59,916 nucleotides of DNA, taken from the NCBI GenBank assembly GCA_019359435.1, contig JAHHHI010000096.1, forward strand, positions 1-59,916, written 5' to 3'. Numbering within the stretch: the stretch's first letter is position 1; each line of letters starts with the position of its first letter. The notes below the pieces were generated by a model. It had not been told where the DNA came from. It was given only the letters and a program-made list of their open reading frames with translations, and made no database searches. Of this stretch, positions 16,660 to 27,108 are shown one piece after another. The DNA comes from Kaiparowitsia implicata GSE-PSE-MK54-09C. GTDB taxonomy: Bacteria; Cyanobacteriota; Cyanobacteriia; Elainellales; Elainellaceae. The translations under genes and the position numbers were made by a program.

Positions 16660-17916
16660 ATGTCTTCCTTCGTTCTGCATCGCCGTCGTTTTTTGTATCT
16701 GTCTGCTGCCGCATGCCTGGCAACCGTTGCCGCAGGCTGCGATCGCCCCCCAACTTCACCCACTACTCGCCTTGACCCCGCCACCCTCACCTGGGATGAG
16801 GTGGTAGAGTTGGCCCGAGGCACGACCGTGAATTGGGCGATGTGGGGCGGCAGCGACGTGATTAATCGCTTTGCTGATGGCTGGGTAGCTCAGCAACTCC
16901 AACAGCAGTACGAGATCACCCTGAACCGCGTGCCCATTAACGATACGGTTGAGGCAGTGAACAAAGTCATCGGCGAGGTGCAGGCAGGGCTAACGTCTGG
17001 CGGCAGCATTGATTTGATCTGGATTAATGGCGAAAACTTTCGCACCTTGAGGCAGGGCGATTTACTGTTTGGCCCCTTTACCCAGGTGCTGCCCGCATTA
17101 GACTCTTACGACCCAGACGATCCACTCATTACGACTGATTTTGGCCTGCCCGTTGAGGGATATGAGTCCCCTTATACCGGGTCGCTGTATGTGATGGCGG
17201 CAGATACTGCCCGCGTGACAACCCAGCCCCAAAATTTTGAGGAATTGCTGGACTGGGCGATCGCCAATCCGGGCCGTTTTACCTATGTAGCACCGCCCGC
17301 ATTTGATGGCAGTCGGTTTTTGCTGACGGCGCTGTATGGGCTGACCGGTGGCTATGAGCAATATGCAGGCAATGAGTTTGACGAAGCCCTCTGGGAGCAA
17401 AATTCGTCATTGGTAGCCGACTACCTGAGCGAACTTGCGCCTCACCTGTGGCGCGGCGGACAAACCTATCCCCCCACCCAAAACCGCCTGCTAGAGCTGT
17501 TTGCTAATGGTGAAATTTGGATGATGTCTGCCTTTACACCCAACATTGCGGAGGGCATCACCACTGGGCAGTTGCCTAGCACCACTGAAGCGTTTGCTCT
17601 ACCCGGCAGCTCTCTCAACGACCCCTCGTTTACGGCCATTCCCACCAATGCCAGCAACCCAGCAGCAGCGATGGTTCTCGCCAACCTGCTCTCAAGTCCT
17701 GAGGGGCAGTTGGAAAAGTTTAAGCCCGAGGTGTGGGGCTCACCGCCGCTGGTGGATCGCGATCGCCTCTCCCCTGATTTAAAGACTCAATTTGATCAAG
17801 TAGAGGCCGACTATGGCCTGCCGCTCCAGGCATTGACCGAGGATACGGTGCCGGTGGTCAACGCGGAATACACCACGCGGCTAGAGCAACTGTGGGAAAC
17901 CCAGGTCGCAGGCTAG
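16660..17916 (+). CDS. Substrate-binding lipoprotein of the ABC importer (YnjB family)
   Basis: This 418-residue lipoprotein has signal HRRRFLYLSAAACL with a twin-arginine-like start and lipobox AAGC (Cys27). The mature part carries YnjB-family signatures: TVNWAMWGGSDVINRF near residues 57-72, DTVEAVNKVIGEV, then SIDLIWINGENF, then LLFGPF. The family's substrate is not established. It follows the ATPase by 94 bp and supplies the specificity of the importer. The adjacent kinase suggests a phosphorylatable solute, and the ArsR-type repressor suggests tight control. The YnjB match is by recognition of motifs, not by search. Confidence 0.85.
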   Translation: MSSFVLHRRRFLYLSAAACLATVAAGCDRPPTSPTTRLDPATLTWDEVVELARGTTVNWAMWGGSDVINRFADGWVAQQLQQQYEITLNRVPINDTVEAVNKVIGEVQAGLTSGGSIDLIWINGENFRTLRQGDLLFGPFTQVLPALDSYDPDDPLITTDFGLPVEGYESPYTGSLYVMAADTARVTTQPQNFEELLDWAIANPGRFTYVAPPAFDGSRFLLTALYGLTGGYEQYAGNEFDEALWEQNSSLVADYLSELAPHLWRGGQTYPPTQNRLLELFANGEIWMMSAFTPNIAEGITTGQLPSTTEAFALPGSSLNDPSFTAIPTNASNPAAAMVLANLLSSPEGQLEKFKPEVWGSPPLVDRDRLSPDLKTQFDQVEADYGLPLQALTEDTVPVVNAEYTTRLEQLWETQVAG

Positions 17917-18032
17917 GGGATTAGCGTTGCCAGTGTGGCGCGAATCCTCGAACCGTTCCGCAGCACGGCCCATGCCTGACGTCAGCCTTGCCAATTTTGT
18001 AATCTCTAATCTCTATGGATGTATCTTGACCT

Positions 18033-18869
18033 ATGGCTTTTAAAGAACGAACTTCCCGCGATAAAGGCGTTGTTGAACACAACCGTTTGATGGAACTGCA
18101 CCTATACCCTGGCAATCAGTGCAATCGGGAGTGCGACTTTTGCACTGTGTTTGGAGCCCCCAACGGCTGGCTCATCGACTATACGCCCGAGCATCTTGAT
18201 GCCACGCTGCGCTATGTCATGCTGCATGAGCAGGGCAGTGTCAAGTTCTATGGCGGCGAGCCTACACTCAATCATGAAAACGTGATGTGGGCGATCGCCT
18301 ATCTACGCGAGCATGGGTTTCAAGGATCGATCGTGGTGTATTCCAACGGCATTCAGGCAGAGCGGCTGCTGGCAATTTTGCAGTCTGATCCCCTCAGTCA
18401 AACCACTGCATCTCTGAACTATTCGATTGCCACAGGCGACGGCGCACCCCAGATGCCGCAGTCGTCGCTGCGCAAGCTAGAAGCCTATGAGCAAGATCAC
18501 GCCGGGGCGATCGCCATCGGGCATCCCGACATTGTGGACTCAGGGCGAGGAGTCGATCCCTTTACCGGAGAAGAAACCCGACCAAAAGACAACCACCAGT
18601 GCCCTCATTGCTATCCGGTGCTTAAAACCGATGGCACGGTTCATGCCTGTCCCTTTGCAGTAGAAAACCGATCTCCTCACTTTCAGCTCGGCCACACAAC
18701 CGACTCCTCAGACCAGATCACCCAAAACTTTCAGGCATTCTTTCATTGGCTAGATACCGTCCATGAGCCCTATGCCATAGCTCACGATTTACCCGCCTGT
18801 ACTGTCTGCTGGAACCACCTTCAGGAACTGCCCACTCCAGATTTTGATCGCACAACGGCCCATGCCTGA
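18033..18869 (+). CDS. Radical SAM protein with C-terminal cysteine cluster
   Basis: This 278-residue protein has the radical SAM motif CX3CX2C at Cys30, Cys34 and Cys37 (CNRECDFC), then GGEPTLNHE as the SAM-contact motif. Further Cys follow in CPHC (about 190-193), HACPF (about 206) and CTVCW near the end, suggesting an auxiliary iron-sulfur cluster as in SPASM or Twitch proteins. Such enzymes generate a 5'-deoxyadenosyl radical for difficult modifications. It lies 117 bp after the binding-protein gene on the same strand and may belong to the same unit. No peptide substrate is visible nearby. The reaction is unknown. Confidence 0.82.
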   Translation: MAFKERTSRDKGVVEHNRLMELHLYPGNQCNRECDFCTVFGAPNGWLIDYTPEHLDATLRYVMLHEQGSVKFYGGEPTLNHENVMWAIAYLREHGFQGSIVVYSNGIQAERLLAILQSDPLSQTTASLNYSIATGDGAPQMPQSSLRKLEAYEQDHAGAIAIGHPDIVDSGRGVDPFTGEETRPKDNHQCPHCYPVLKTDGTVHACPFAVENRSPHFQLGHTTDSSDQITQNFQAFFHWLDTVHEPYAIAHDLPACTVCWNHLQELPTPDFDRTTAHA

Positions 18870-18911
18870 TCGAGTGCCGCCGCCCACTCCTAAACAACTC
18901 ACGGCAAAAAA

Positions 18912-18946
18912 TAGGGGTAGCGCGAACTGAATTCACGCTACCCCTA
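18912..18946. terminator. Bidirectional intrinsic terminator
   Basis: TAGGGGTAGCG (18912-18922) pairs perfectly with CGCTACCCCTA (18936-18946), flanked by A-rich sequence on the left and T-rich on the right. It lies between the convergent radical SAM and hliP genes and can terminate both. Confidence 0.8.
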
Positions 18947-19004
18947 ATCTTTATATTTTTGCTCGCTTAACGACTGCCGACCCAGTGCGACTTCGGCAAA
19001 AAGC

Positions 19005-19217
19005 TTACAGGCTGGTCAACCAACCGATCACGCCATGACCCGTTGCGACTTCGAGAACAATAGCAGATACGAACCCAATCATCGCTAGACGTCCGTTGAG
19101 CTTCTCAGCATACTCGTTGAAACCAAACATCTGGGCCTCATCAACATACATCTTGGGCTCAACAGCAAAGTTGTTTAAGCGTCCGCCTTCTTCAGTGGTA
19201 TAGCCGCGGGAAGTCAT
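19005..19217 (-). CDS. High-light-inducible protein (Hlip/Scp, CAB-like single helix)
   Basis: This 70-residue thylakoid protein has one transmembrane helix carrying the chlorophyll-binding motif [12 protein letters not shown] (residues 38-49). Hlips bind chlorophyll and carotenoid and protect photosystem assembly and chlorophyll recycling under stress. I chose the ATG at 19217 ([11 protein letters not shown]), the usual family start; the longer frame adds 20 unlike residues. An HLR1-like sequence lies 42-57 bases upstream, in keeping with RpaB control and induction by high light. Confidence 0.92.
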   Translation of the reverse strand: MTSRGYTTEEGGRLNNFAVEPKMYVDEAQMFGFNEYAEKLNGRLAMIGFVSAIVLEVATGHGVIGWLTSL

Positions 19218-19258
19218 AAGCGTATGTTCCTTAGTAATATTGCTCTTATGTAAATAAA

Positions 19259-19274
19259 GATAACATAATGTAAA
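19259..19274 (-). promoter_or_regulatory. HLR1-like (RpaB) site upstream of hliP
   Basis: On the minus strand TTTACATTATGTTATC fits the HLR1 pattern of two TTACA-type repeats spaced by a few bases; the second repeat (GTTATC) has two mismatches. HLR1 is the binding site of the response regulator RpaB in promoters of high-light genes. Position before a Hlip gene supports it; the imperfect second repeat limits confidence. Confidence 0.4.
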
Positions 19275-19666
19275 CATTTATTTCAAAAAACTTGACATAG
19301 TATTTTTTTACTCGAAATTCAGGTTTCGGTATTGGACAGGAATCGGCTTTTGTGATTTGACCAAAGCCTTTGATTAGCGGAGCTGAAACAGTGCTGTTAA
19401 ATCCCCGGGATATGAGCTTGGGCGATCGCCCTCTATCGCCTCAGACTGTGATGCTTTGGGCAGATTGCAGAAACCTGCACAGTCTCGACCTTTAGACATG
19501 CTGTAAACCCTATACTTCTGAACGGATTGAGCAGCTAGAAGCGGCTTCGATAAATCCACCTGACTGGGCTGGGTTCCGACATTCCGTTGCTGCTAGCCTC
19601 TATGCTCTATAGATTAGGCCAAGATTAATAAGGCTTGCCTCTCAATAAGGACATGACTTCTACATA
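19275..19666. other. Divergent promoter region between hliP and the desaturase
   Basis: No gene was found. The part next to hliP is AT-rich and includes TTGACATAG at 19292-19300. One HIP1 octamer is present. No other motif was recognised. Confidence 0.4.
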
Positions 19667-20500
19667 ATGGAAACTTCTTTAGCACCTCCCCAGCCGCGCT
19701 GGAACGTCATTGCATTTACCTTAGTTCTGCATGTAGCAGCATTGCTGGCTCTGGTTCCAGCAAACTTTAGTTGGTCGGCGATCGCCGTTGCGGTGTTACT
19801 GCATTGGCTCACCATCGGCTGCGGAATTTCGCTGGGGTTCCACCGCTTAGCCACCCACCGCAGCTTCAAAGTTCCTAAGTTTTTAGAATATTTCTTTATT
19901 CTTTGTGGCACGTTAGCAGCCCAAGGGGCTGTAAAGGGCTGGGTCGGCTACCACCGCCTGCACCACCTCCACGCAGATCAAACAGGCGACCCTCACAACT
20001 CCAGCGAAGGCTTTTGGTGGAGCCACATTGGCTGGCTTATGCACACGGTGCCTGCCCGAGCCGAGCTTGATCGCTACACCAAAGATATCGCTGGCGATCC
20101 GTTTTACGAATTTTGCCATCGCTACTATATTGAGCTGCAGCTCGTTCTGGCCGTGGTGCTATTTGCCATCGGCGGCATGCCCTTTGTGGTCTGGGGCATC
20201 TTTGTGCGGCTGTTTGTCGGCTTCCACGCAACTTGCTTTGTCAATAGCGCCTGCCATGTGTGGGGCTATCGCACCCATGCCGTGGATGACACCTCGACCA
20301 ACTGCTGGTGGGTGGCGCTACTCACGTTTGGTGAAGGCTGGCACAATAACCACCATGCATTTCAATCGTCAGCGCGCTATGGCTGGCGCTGGTGGGAGTT
20401 AGATCTGGTGTGGCATACGGTTCAGCTTCTCGAAGCGCTTGGTTTGGCGACTCAAGTGAAAGCCGCGCAGCCCTCTCGCAGTGCCGTGAACTCTCGCTAA
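19667..20500 (+). CDS. Acyl-lipid/acyl-CoA desaturase, Delta-9 (DesC) type
   Basis: This 277-residue membrane di-iron desaturase has three His boxes: HRLATH (59-64), HRLHH (96-100) and HNNHH (226-230). Four hydrophobic segments surround them. Cyanobacterial DesC proteins introduce the first double bond at Delta-9 of membrane acyl chains. The sequence before box 2, GYHRLHH, differs from the common AxHRxHH form, so it may be a second-type DesC paralogue. It is followed 90 bp downstream by cyclopropane fatty acid synthase. The desaturase could make the double bond that the synthase modifies (inference). Confidence 0.87.
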   Translation: METSLAPPQPRWNVIAFTLVLHVAALLALVPANFSWSAIAVAVLLHWLTIGCGISLGFHRLATHRSFKVPKFLEYFFILCGTLAAQGAVKGWVGYHRLHHLHADQTGDPHNSSEGFWWSHIGWLMHTVPARAELDRYTKDIAGDPFYEFCHRYYIELQLVLAVVLFAIGGMPFVVWGIFVRLFVGFHATCFVNSACHVWGYRTHAVDDTSTNCWWVALLTFGEGWHNNHHAFQSSARYGWRWWELDLVWHTVQLLEALGLATQVKAAQPSRSAVNSR

Positions 20501-20565
20501 GCGTCGAGCCAATTAGTCGACCCAACTATGGGATCACGAGGCTGTAGCCTTGCTCAAATCAGTAA

Positions 20566-21870
<1,305 letters not shown>

Positions 21871-22162
21871 CCATCACTTTTGGACAAGCCGGTAAGACGG
21901 TAGTCTGCAAACTAGATCTCAAGCCCTGCGCTGCCTTGATAGCAAACGGCGTAGCGCTTGAGGTCTGTTTTTTAGTTGCGCCTATTGGGTGCCGCGTGCC
22001 GCCTGCATTGCGAACAGTACGGTTCTAGGCATTGGTTAAACCAACGTCAGGTTAAAAAAAATAGACGGCTGCACGGAAAGGCATTGGGTATGGGTGAAAT
22101 AGTAATAAGTGGGAATAGCGTCGTTGTGGTGAATTCCCTCTGATCCTCATCTAGGTAAGACT

Positions 22163-22960
22163 ATGCGGCATTTTATTTCACGTCTGCACCCTGCTCGGGT
22201 GTTCCCTTCTGCGGCCCTAGCGACTCGGCTAGCGATCGCCCTGATGATGGTCATTCCCGCCATTCCGCTGGCGGCGATCGCCCAACAGTACATTCCACCC
22301 AACCGCGGCCTGCCCGGACGGCGCGAAAGCGGCGGCACTCGCGGCTGTTGGCAGACTACAGCCGTTGCCCCAGAGCAGCATCCGCTGACTGCGCTAGTAC
22401 CCGCCCAAAACTTTGGCACCACCACCCACGATCGCCCCGTCGTGTTTATCTACATTCCGTCACATTTAGCAGAGCAGGCCGTAGCCGCCGAGTTTTCGCT
22501 AGCGGATGCAGACGACAATGAGCTGTATAAATTCACTTACCAAGTTACCCACGCATCAGGCGTGATTCAGCTCAATCTGCCCGACGCCGCCAACCTGCCG
22601 CCGCTCGAAGTCGGGCAAGACTATCGCTGGACCTTTGCCCTGCTCTGCGACCGGGTCGATCCCTCAGCCAATATGGTGGTCGAAAGCTGGGTGCAGCGAA
22701 TCGCGCCCAGCCCCGAGCTGAGTGCAGCATTAGAGCAGGCTCCCGCAGGAACAGAGCCTAGCCTCTATGCAGAATCAGGGATCTGGTATGACGCGATCGC
22801 CAGTTTAGCAGCCCAATCCACACCATCCGCTACAGCCTGGCGCACCTTACTCGAATCCGTTGGGTTAGAAACCCTAGCCGCTGAGGTGGGTGCCAGCCCG
22901 CTAACGCTGACCCCGCCGCCGCCGCTTGAGGTTGGGGACAATGGGGAACTCACACCCTAA
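22163..22960 (+). CDS. DUF928-family exported protein (first of two)
   Basis: This 265-residue protein has a hydrophobic N-terminal signal (about residues 15-35, IALMMVIPAIPLAAIAQ). It then carries the DUF928 start YIPPNRGLPGRRESGGTRG with a Cys that may pair with the later LLCDR Cys. The family is almost confined to cyanobacteria and has no settled function. Several members sit beside CHAT-domain or surface genes, but not here. A paralogue follows 393 bp downstream. The C-terminus is proline-rich. Confidence 0.85.
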   Translation: MRHFISRLHPARVFPSAALATRLAIALMMVIPAIPLAAIAQQYIPPNRGLPGRRESGGTRGCWQTTAVAPEQHPLTALVPAQNFGTTTHDRPVVFIYIPSHLAEQAVAAEFSLADADDNELYKFTYQVTHASGVIQLNLPDAANLPPLEVGQDYRWTFALLCDRVDPSANMVVESWVQRIAPSPELSAALEQAPAGTEPSLYAESGIWYDAIASLAAQSTPSATAWRTLLESVGLETLAAEVGASPLTLTPPPPLEVGDNGELTP

Positions 22961-23353
22961 AATCAGCGTCATCAAGGCCAGGTTTACGCAAGCTTAGAGA
23001 GCACACGTGCCGCTTCTGTGCCGTGCAACCTTGCGTTGTTAGCTGTGGCATCGGGCTAGCTTGACGTTGACCACACCATAGACCAATGCAGCCAAAGTTG
23101 CTTTGAAAGATTTGTGCTGCCTGATAGGAAGAATGTCCTGAGCGATCGCTCAAGATTCTGAACACATAAGTGAAGGCCACCAGTGAAGGCCACCGCTATC
23201 CTTTTAGCCTCCTCTCTTCATATAGTGAGTTTGTTGGACATTTTGCTACAGCGAAGTCTCGAGTCTGCGACTGTGGCTTTATCCTAGAGCCATGAGTCAT
23301 CGAGAAGGCCAGACTGTTGGTGTCAATGGGCGGCAATTTAGCACGATAAGCGT
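22961..23353. other. Gap between the two DUF928 genes
   Basis: No gene was found. It holds a 13-bp tandem duplication (AGTGAAGGCCACC at 23169-23181 and again at 23182-23194) and one HIP1 octamer. No RNA motif was recognised. Confidence 0.4.
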
Positions 23354-24109
23354 ATGAACATCCCGCATAGATGGCATCTCGGATCACGAGCAGGGCGATC
23401 GCTCTTGTCTCTGCTGTTGGCAGTTGGCATTCTAGGGGCGATCGCCCCAGCCCAAGCCCAGTTCTTCATTCCACCCGATCGAGGGTTGCCAGGACGGCGC
23501 GAAGGCGGCGGCACCCGAGGAGACTGCGCCGTGCGAACCCTAGAGGGCGATCGCCCCTCCACTCTAGTAGCACTCGTGCCCGACACCAACTTTGGCGTCA
23601 CCGTAGATCCCGCTCCCACCCTGTATTGGTTTGTGCCAGCAGTCAACGCCCAACTTTTAGAATTTGTCATCTTCGACGAGTCAGATACCGAAGTATACCG
23701 AGCAGAATTACCGCCCCAAACAGATACAGGCATCGTCAGCATTACAATTCCACCCCTATCAGACCAGTCTCCGACCTCTCGACTACAGCCCCAGCAAGAT
23801 TACCACTGGTACTTTTCCATTGTGTGTGACGAGCTCGATCGATCGGGCGACATTTTCTCAGAGGGCTGGCTACGACGCATTGAACCGGGCACAGCTCTAG
23901 CTCAAGCGCTAGCAGCGGCCCCAACCGAGCAACACTCCAACCTCTATGCCGAGGCAGGGCTCTGGCACGACGCACTGCACCATACAGCCCAGCATCTATG
24001 CGAACCAACCCCTAGCCTTCAAGCGCGGACGCAGTGGAGTCGGCTGTTAGAATCGGTGGGCCTCGCGCCACTGTCCACTGCATCTCTCGATCCCGCCTGT
24101 GAGCAATAG
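23354..24109 (+). CDS. DUF928-family exported protein (second of two)
   Basis: This 251-residue paralogue of the preceding DUF928 protein has a signal segment (SLLLAVGILGAIAPAQA, about residues 18-34) and the signature FFIPPDRGLPGRREGGGTRG. Two Cys in matching places (GDC and IVC) could form a disulfide. The later motif EQHSNLYAEAGLWHDAL matches EPSLYAESGIWYDAI in the first copy, showing that the pair arose by duplication. The function is unknown; location is periplasmic or outer-surface by its signal. Confidence 0.85.
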   Translation: MNIPHRWHLGSRAGRSLLSLLLAVGILGAIAPAQAQFFIPPDRGLPGRREGGGTRGDCAVRTLEGDRPSTLVALVPDTNFGVTVDPAPTLYWFVPAVNAQLLEFVIFDESDTEVYRAELPPQTDTGIVSITIPPLSDQSPTSRLQPQQDYHWYFSIVCDELDRSGDIFSEGWLRRIEPGTALAQALAAAPTEQHSNLYAEAGLWHDALHHTAQHLCEPTPSLQARTQWSRLLESVGLAPLSTASLDPACEQ

Positions 24110-24209
24110 ATCCGCTTCCTTGGCTTAACTACACTAGCCGTCCAAAATAGCTTCAAAAGACTTAACATATAAGATAAGCACTCGTAGTTAAGGATAGAAG
24201 CCGCAAGCC

Positions 24210-24668
24210 ATGGCAGGACTTTTTGGGTTCTTTGGAAAGAAAAGCAAGAAAGATCAGACCGGAGATGCTGCATCAGCAAAGAAGGAAGCCAAAAAAGAGG
24301 TCAAGACCTATTTTTTAGATGCAGATCAAGCCAAAACCTTTGGCAACATTGATTACATGCGCACAGTCAAGTCGATCAGGCGCACATTTCCTAAAACCGT
24401 AGGCAACGGTCGAGAGTATGAGAGAACGGTTCAGATTTCTGCGCTAGGCACGATCAAGTACGATGGAGTAGGGTTTGGTACGATGAATGGCTCTGCTGAC
24501 CCTTCCACGCCACCGCAATCGTTCACGCGTGAGGCGAATGGCTTCACTAGCGGTTCAGCCCAGATGCCCACGACTGGCAAGTCAGTGGATGACGCCAGTG
24601 AACGTCGTCGCAAAGACACCAGTATGGATATGTTCCGCAACATGGCGAAAGACATTCGGAAGCGCTAG
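24210..24668 (+). CDS. Conserved cyanobacterial hypothetical protein
   Basis: This 152-residue soluble protein has a Lys-rich N-terminal segment (about residues 9-32). A core follows that reads FLDADQAKTFGNIDYMRTVK and SIRRTFPKTV, which I recall as conserved among cyanobacteria but without function. The C-terminal part (ERRRKDTSMDMFRNMAKDIR) looks helical and basic. There is no signal, membrane segment or catalytic motif. A clear terminator follows at 24742, so it is probably a single-gene unit. Confidence 0.7.
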   Translation: MAGLFGFFGKKSKKDQTGDAASAKKEAKKEVKTYFLDADQAKTFGNIDYMRTVKSIRRTFPKTVGNGREYERTVQISALGTIKYDGVGFGTMNGSADPSTPPQSFTREANGFTSGSAQMPTTGKSVDDASERRRKDTSMDMFRNMAKDIRKR

Positions 24669-24741
24669 GGGCACTTAGCGACCAGGGTAGGGCAAGATCA
24701 GGAGTGCTTTAGTAATTCTGCCAGAGAGCTTTATCGATAGA

Positions 24742-24791
24742 ACTGCAAAGCCGAGGAGGGTTGATGTCAACCTTCTTCGGTTCTGCGTTTT
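24742..24791 (+). terminator. Intrinsic terminator after the hypothetical gene
   Basis: CCGAGGAGGGTTGA (24751-24764) pairs with TCAACCTTCTTCGG (24767-24780) with two G-U pairs, and outer bases also pair. TTTT follows. Typical Rho-independent form on the plus strand. Confidence 0.75.
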
Positions 24792-25305
24792 AGGAGACGC
24801 GTTCAGACGCGTTCCATTGAGCGGTTGCATTGGGGCATTATCTCACGGCACTCAAAAAACCTTTCCAACGCTTAAACTGCTGGTTCGTTTGTTGGATAGA
24901 ACTTTTGCACCACCAAACCAGGGATCGGGTTCTTGCAGGTGAGAACAACCCTGCACGCATCGCCCAAGCGCAACGCTTTGATGTAGCATTGCTAAGGCAA
25001 TCTCTGTCTTGATGACAGCACCTTGCCCATAACTTCGTTATTGGGTTTAGGCTGAGCGTCAAGTAGCTATACAAAATTGAATGGCCTCGTCTTGCTGCTG
25101 CGTTTATTGCCCTGTGGGCAGCGCAGCAGATGGGGTTATAAGTTTTAATTGAGGACAGATGCTTACTCTTCATTTTTGAAGGAAGGGGGCAAGGGCTTGG
25201 GCGATCGCCCAACCAACCGCGCTAAGCCTCTATCTTTTGTTACGCTCAGTGCATTAATGTCTTGATACCGAGCCGTTTTGATACTTCGCGAAAGTTGAGT
25301 GAGCC
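24792..25305. other. Gene-free stretch before the response regulator
   Basis: Open frames on both strands were checked (for example 24830-25012 plus and 24838-25212 minus). None has a recognisable domain. It may hold a decayed gene, but I could not identify one. A HIP1 octamer occurs at about 25200. Confidence 0.35.
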
Positions 25306-25671
25306 ATGAGCATGGTGCTGATTGTGGATGATAGCCAGACGCTACGACAAATGCTTTCAGATCTGCTGCAAGAAAATGGCATTACGGTTGACCTAGCCAT
25401 CAATGGCACTGAAGCAAAAACCAAAATTCAGCAGAACCAGCCCGACTTAGTGATCACTGACTTGGTCATGCCTGAAATGAACGGCTACGAACTTTGCCGA
25501 TGGATCAAGAACAGCCCGAGCACCCAGTCTATCCCCGTACTGATCTGCTCGACTAAAAGCGAAGAGTTTGATCGCTATTGGGGCATGAAGCAGGGAGCAG
25601 ATGCCTACATTACTAAGCCCTTTCATCCGGTCGAAATGCTCAAAACCGTGAAGCAGTTGCTGCGCCGCTAA
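25306..25671 (+). CDS. Single-domain response regulator (PilH/CheY-like)
   Basis: This 121-residue receiver domain has acidic pocket residues near VDDS (8-9), phospho-acceptor Asp52 (ITDLVMPEMNGYE) and Lys104 (YITKPFHP). There is no output domain. The sequence is closest in style to the PilH/PixH single-domain regulators of cyanobacterial motility and phototaxis systems. No histidine kinase or chemotaxis gene is next to it, so its pathway is uncertain. Confidence 0.88.
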   Translation: MSMVLIVDDSQTLRQMLSDLLQENGITVDLAINGTEAKTKIQQNQPDLVITDLVMPEMNGYELCRWIKNSPSTQSIPVLICSTKSEEFDRYWGMKQGADAYITKPFHPVEMLKTVKQLLRR

Positions 25672-25747
25672 GGAAGGCCACGCCCCCTCTAGTTTGAGGT
25701 AACTGAAGGCGGTATGCTGCATAGAGCGTGTACTTGGCTTTAATCCG

Positions 25748-26179
25748 GTGACTTATCGCAACCCCGTTCCTACTGTTGATATCATCATCGAACTGCTCGA
25801 TCGCCCCTATCGCCCTATTGTGCTGATTGAGCGGCTAAATTCTCCGTTTGGCTGGGCGCTACCTGGCGGCTTTATCGACTATGGAGAGACCGTAGAAGAT
25901 GCTGCAACCCGCGAAGCCTATGAAGAAACTGGGCTACAGATCAAAGTGACCGAGCAGTTCCAGGTGTATTCTGATCCCGCGAGGGATGAACGGTTGCACA
26001 CCATTAGCGTGGTGATGCTGGCAACAGCCTCGGGCGAGCCCTTTGCGGGCGATGATGCTAAAAACGTCAAGGTGTTTGAGCCTTGGGACATCCCTAAAGA
26101 CTTATGTTTTGACCATGGTCAAATCTTGCGGGACTATCGGTATTACCGGGACTATGGCTCTCGTCCTAAGCTGCTATAG
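25748..26179 (+). CDS. Nudix hydrolase
   Basis: This 143-residue protein has a complete Nudix box GX5EX7REUXEEXGU at residues 41-63 (GFIDYGE, then REAYEETGL). The box binds the metal used to cleave nucleoside diphosphates linked to another group. Overall form resembles the ADP-ribose pyrophosphatase group, but the substrate cannot be fixed. It starts with GTG. RidA follows on the same strand after 53 bp, a plausible damage-control pair. Confidence 0.87.
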   Translation: MTYRNPVPTVDIIIELLDRPYRPIVLIERLNSPFGWALPGGFIDYGETVEDAATREAYEETGLQIKVTEQFQVYSDPARDERLHTISVVMLATASGEPFAGDDAKNVKVFEPWDIPKDLCFDHGQILRDYRYYRDYGSRPKLL

Positions 26180-26232
26180 GTTCGGTTCAACGAATGTATC
26201 CATCACTCTTTCATCTAAAGATTGCGCTATTT

Positions 26233-26625
26233 ATGAAATCTGTAATTCGCACTGAGTTGGCTCCGGCCCCCGTGGGTCCCTATAGTCAGGCGATCGCCGC
26301 TACGGGCACACTCCTATTTGTTGCTGGGCAAGTGCCGCTCGACCCAGCAACTGGGGAATTGGTGGGACATGAAGACATAACGGCGCAGACCCAGCAGGTA
26401 ATTGCCAACTTAGGGGCAATTCTCAAGGCTGCGAATACCCACTTTGATCACGTGGTCAAAACGACCGTTTTTCTGGCAGATATGAATGATTTTGCTGCGA
26501 TGAATGCCGTCTATGCCCAAGCGTTTGACGAAGAGACTGCTCCAGCTCGCGCCTGCGTTGAAGTCGCGCGACTACCGAGAGATGTGCGGGTAGAAATTGA
26601 CTGTATTGCGATTGTTCCGAACTAG
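26233..26625 (+). CDS. ridA: RidA family enamine/imine deaminase
   Basis: This 130-residue protein has RidA hallmarks: [10 protein letters not shown] near the N-terminus, [11 protein letters not shown], and the signature with the active-site Arg ([22 protein letters not shown], about residues 98-119). RidA hydrolyses reactive enamine/imine intermediates, such as 2-aminoacrylate released by PLP enzymes. I chose the ATG at 26233, which gives the normal family length; an ATG at 26194 adds 13 residues. It lies near threonine synthase, a PLP enzyme, which fits but is not proof of a link. Confidence 0.92.
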   Translation: MKSVIRTELAPAPVGPYSQAIAATGTLLFVAGQVPLDPATGELVGHEDITAQTQQVIANLGAILKAANTHFDHVVKTTVFLADMNDFAAMNAVYAQAFDEETAPARACVEVARLPRDVRVEIDCIAIVPN

Positions 26626-26645
26626 TGCAGCGTCAGCGCTAAGAA

Positions 26646-26704
26646 CTAGGGGCTGTCATCAATTAGCTTCTGATATCTCAGAAATCAACAGTCACAGCCC
26701 CTAG
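26646..26704. terminator. Terminator-like hairpin between ridA and the MoaD-like gene
   Basis: CTAGGGGCTGT (26646-26656) pairs with ACAGCCCCTAG (26694-26704), with a 37-base loop. TTTTT follows shortly on the plus strand. It lies between convergent genes. Confidence 0.6.
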
Positions 26705-26832
26705 CCTGGTTTTTGGGTCGGGCGTGGCAACGCTAATAGTATCAGGCGTTTGGTTGGAACTGATGACAGGCCCTAGCGCTAACGTCACAAGATGCAGCAA
26801 GAGAATGGAAGCCGATGCAGGGGCGATCGCCC

Positions 26833-27108
26833 TCACCCCCCAGCCACAGCGGGTACGATACTTACTTCATCCCCGGCGGCAAGAGGCGTATCTTTGCCCT
26901 CTAAAAAGCGAATGTCTTCGCTGTTGACGTAGAAGTTGATGAATCGACGTAGATTGCCGCTATCGTCGCAGAGTCGAGCTTTGATGCCAGGAAACTGTGC
27001 ATCTAACGAATCCAATAGCTCTACGATGGTGCCTGCGGTGCACTCCACGGTGGCCTGATCTTTCGTGAACTTCTGCAATGGAGTGGGAACAAGAACTTTG
27101 ACTGTCAT
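26833..27108 (-). CDS. MoaD/ThiS-family sulfur-carrier protein
   Basis: This 91-residue beta-grasp protein ends in the di-glycine tail AVAGG needed for thiocarboxylate formation. [14 protein letters not shown] and the late [16 protein letters not shown] are typical of MoaD-like carriers. I chose the ATG at 27108 (MTVKVLVP). It sits directly downstream of threonine synthase on the same strand and away from any molybdopterin gene. A role in delivering sulfur to an amino acid pathway, as in CysO or HcyS systems, is possible but unproven. Confidence 0.85.
   Translation of the reverse strand: MTVKVLVPTPLQKFTKDQATVECTAGTIVELLDSLDAQFPGIKARLCDDSGNLRRFINFYVNSEDIRFLEGKDTPLAAGDEVSIVPAVAGG

Noticed and set aside
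24830-25212. Open frames on both strands as a decayed transposase
   Set aside because: No DDE or other transposase motif could be read in any frame and no inverted ends were found.
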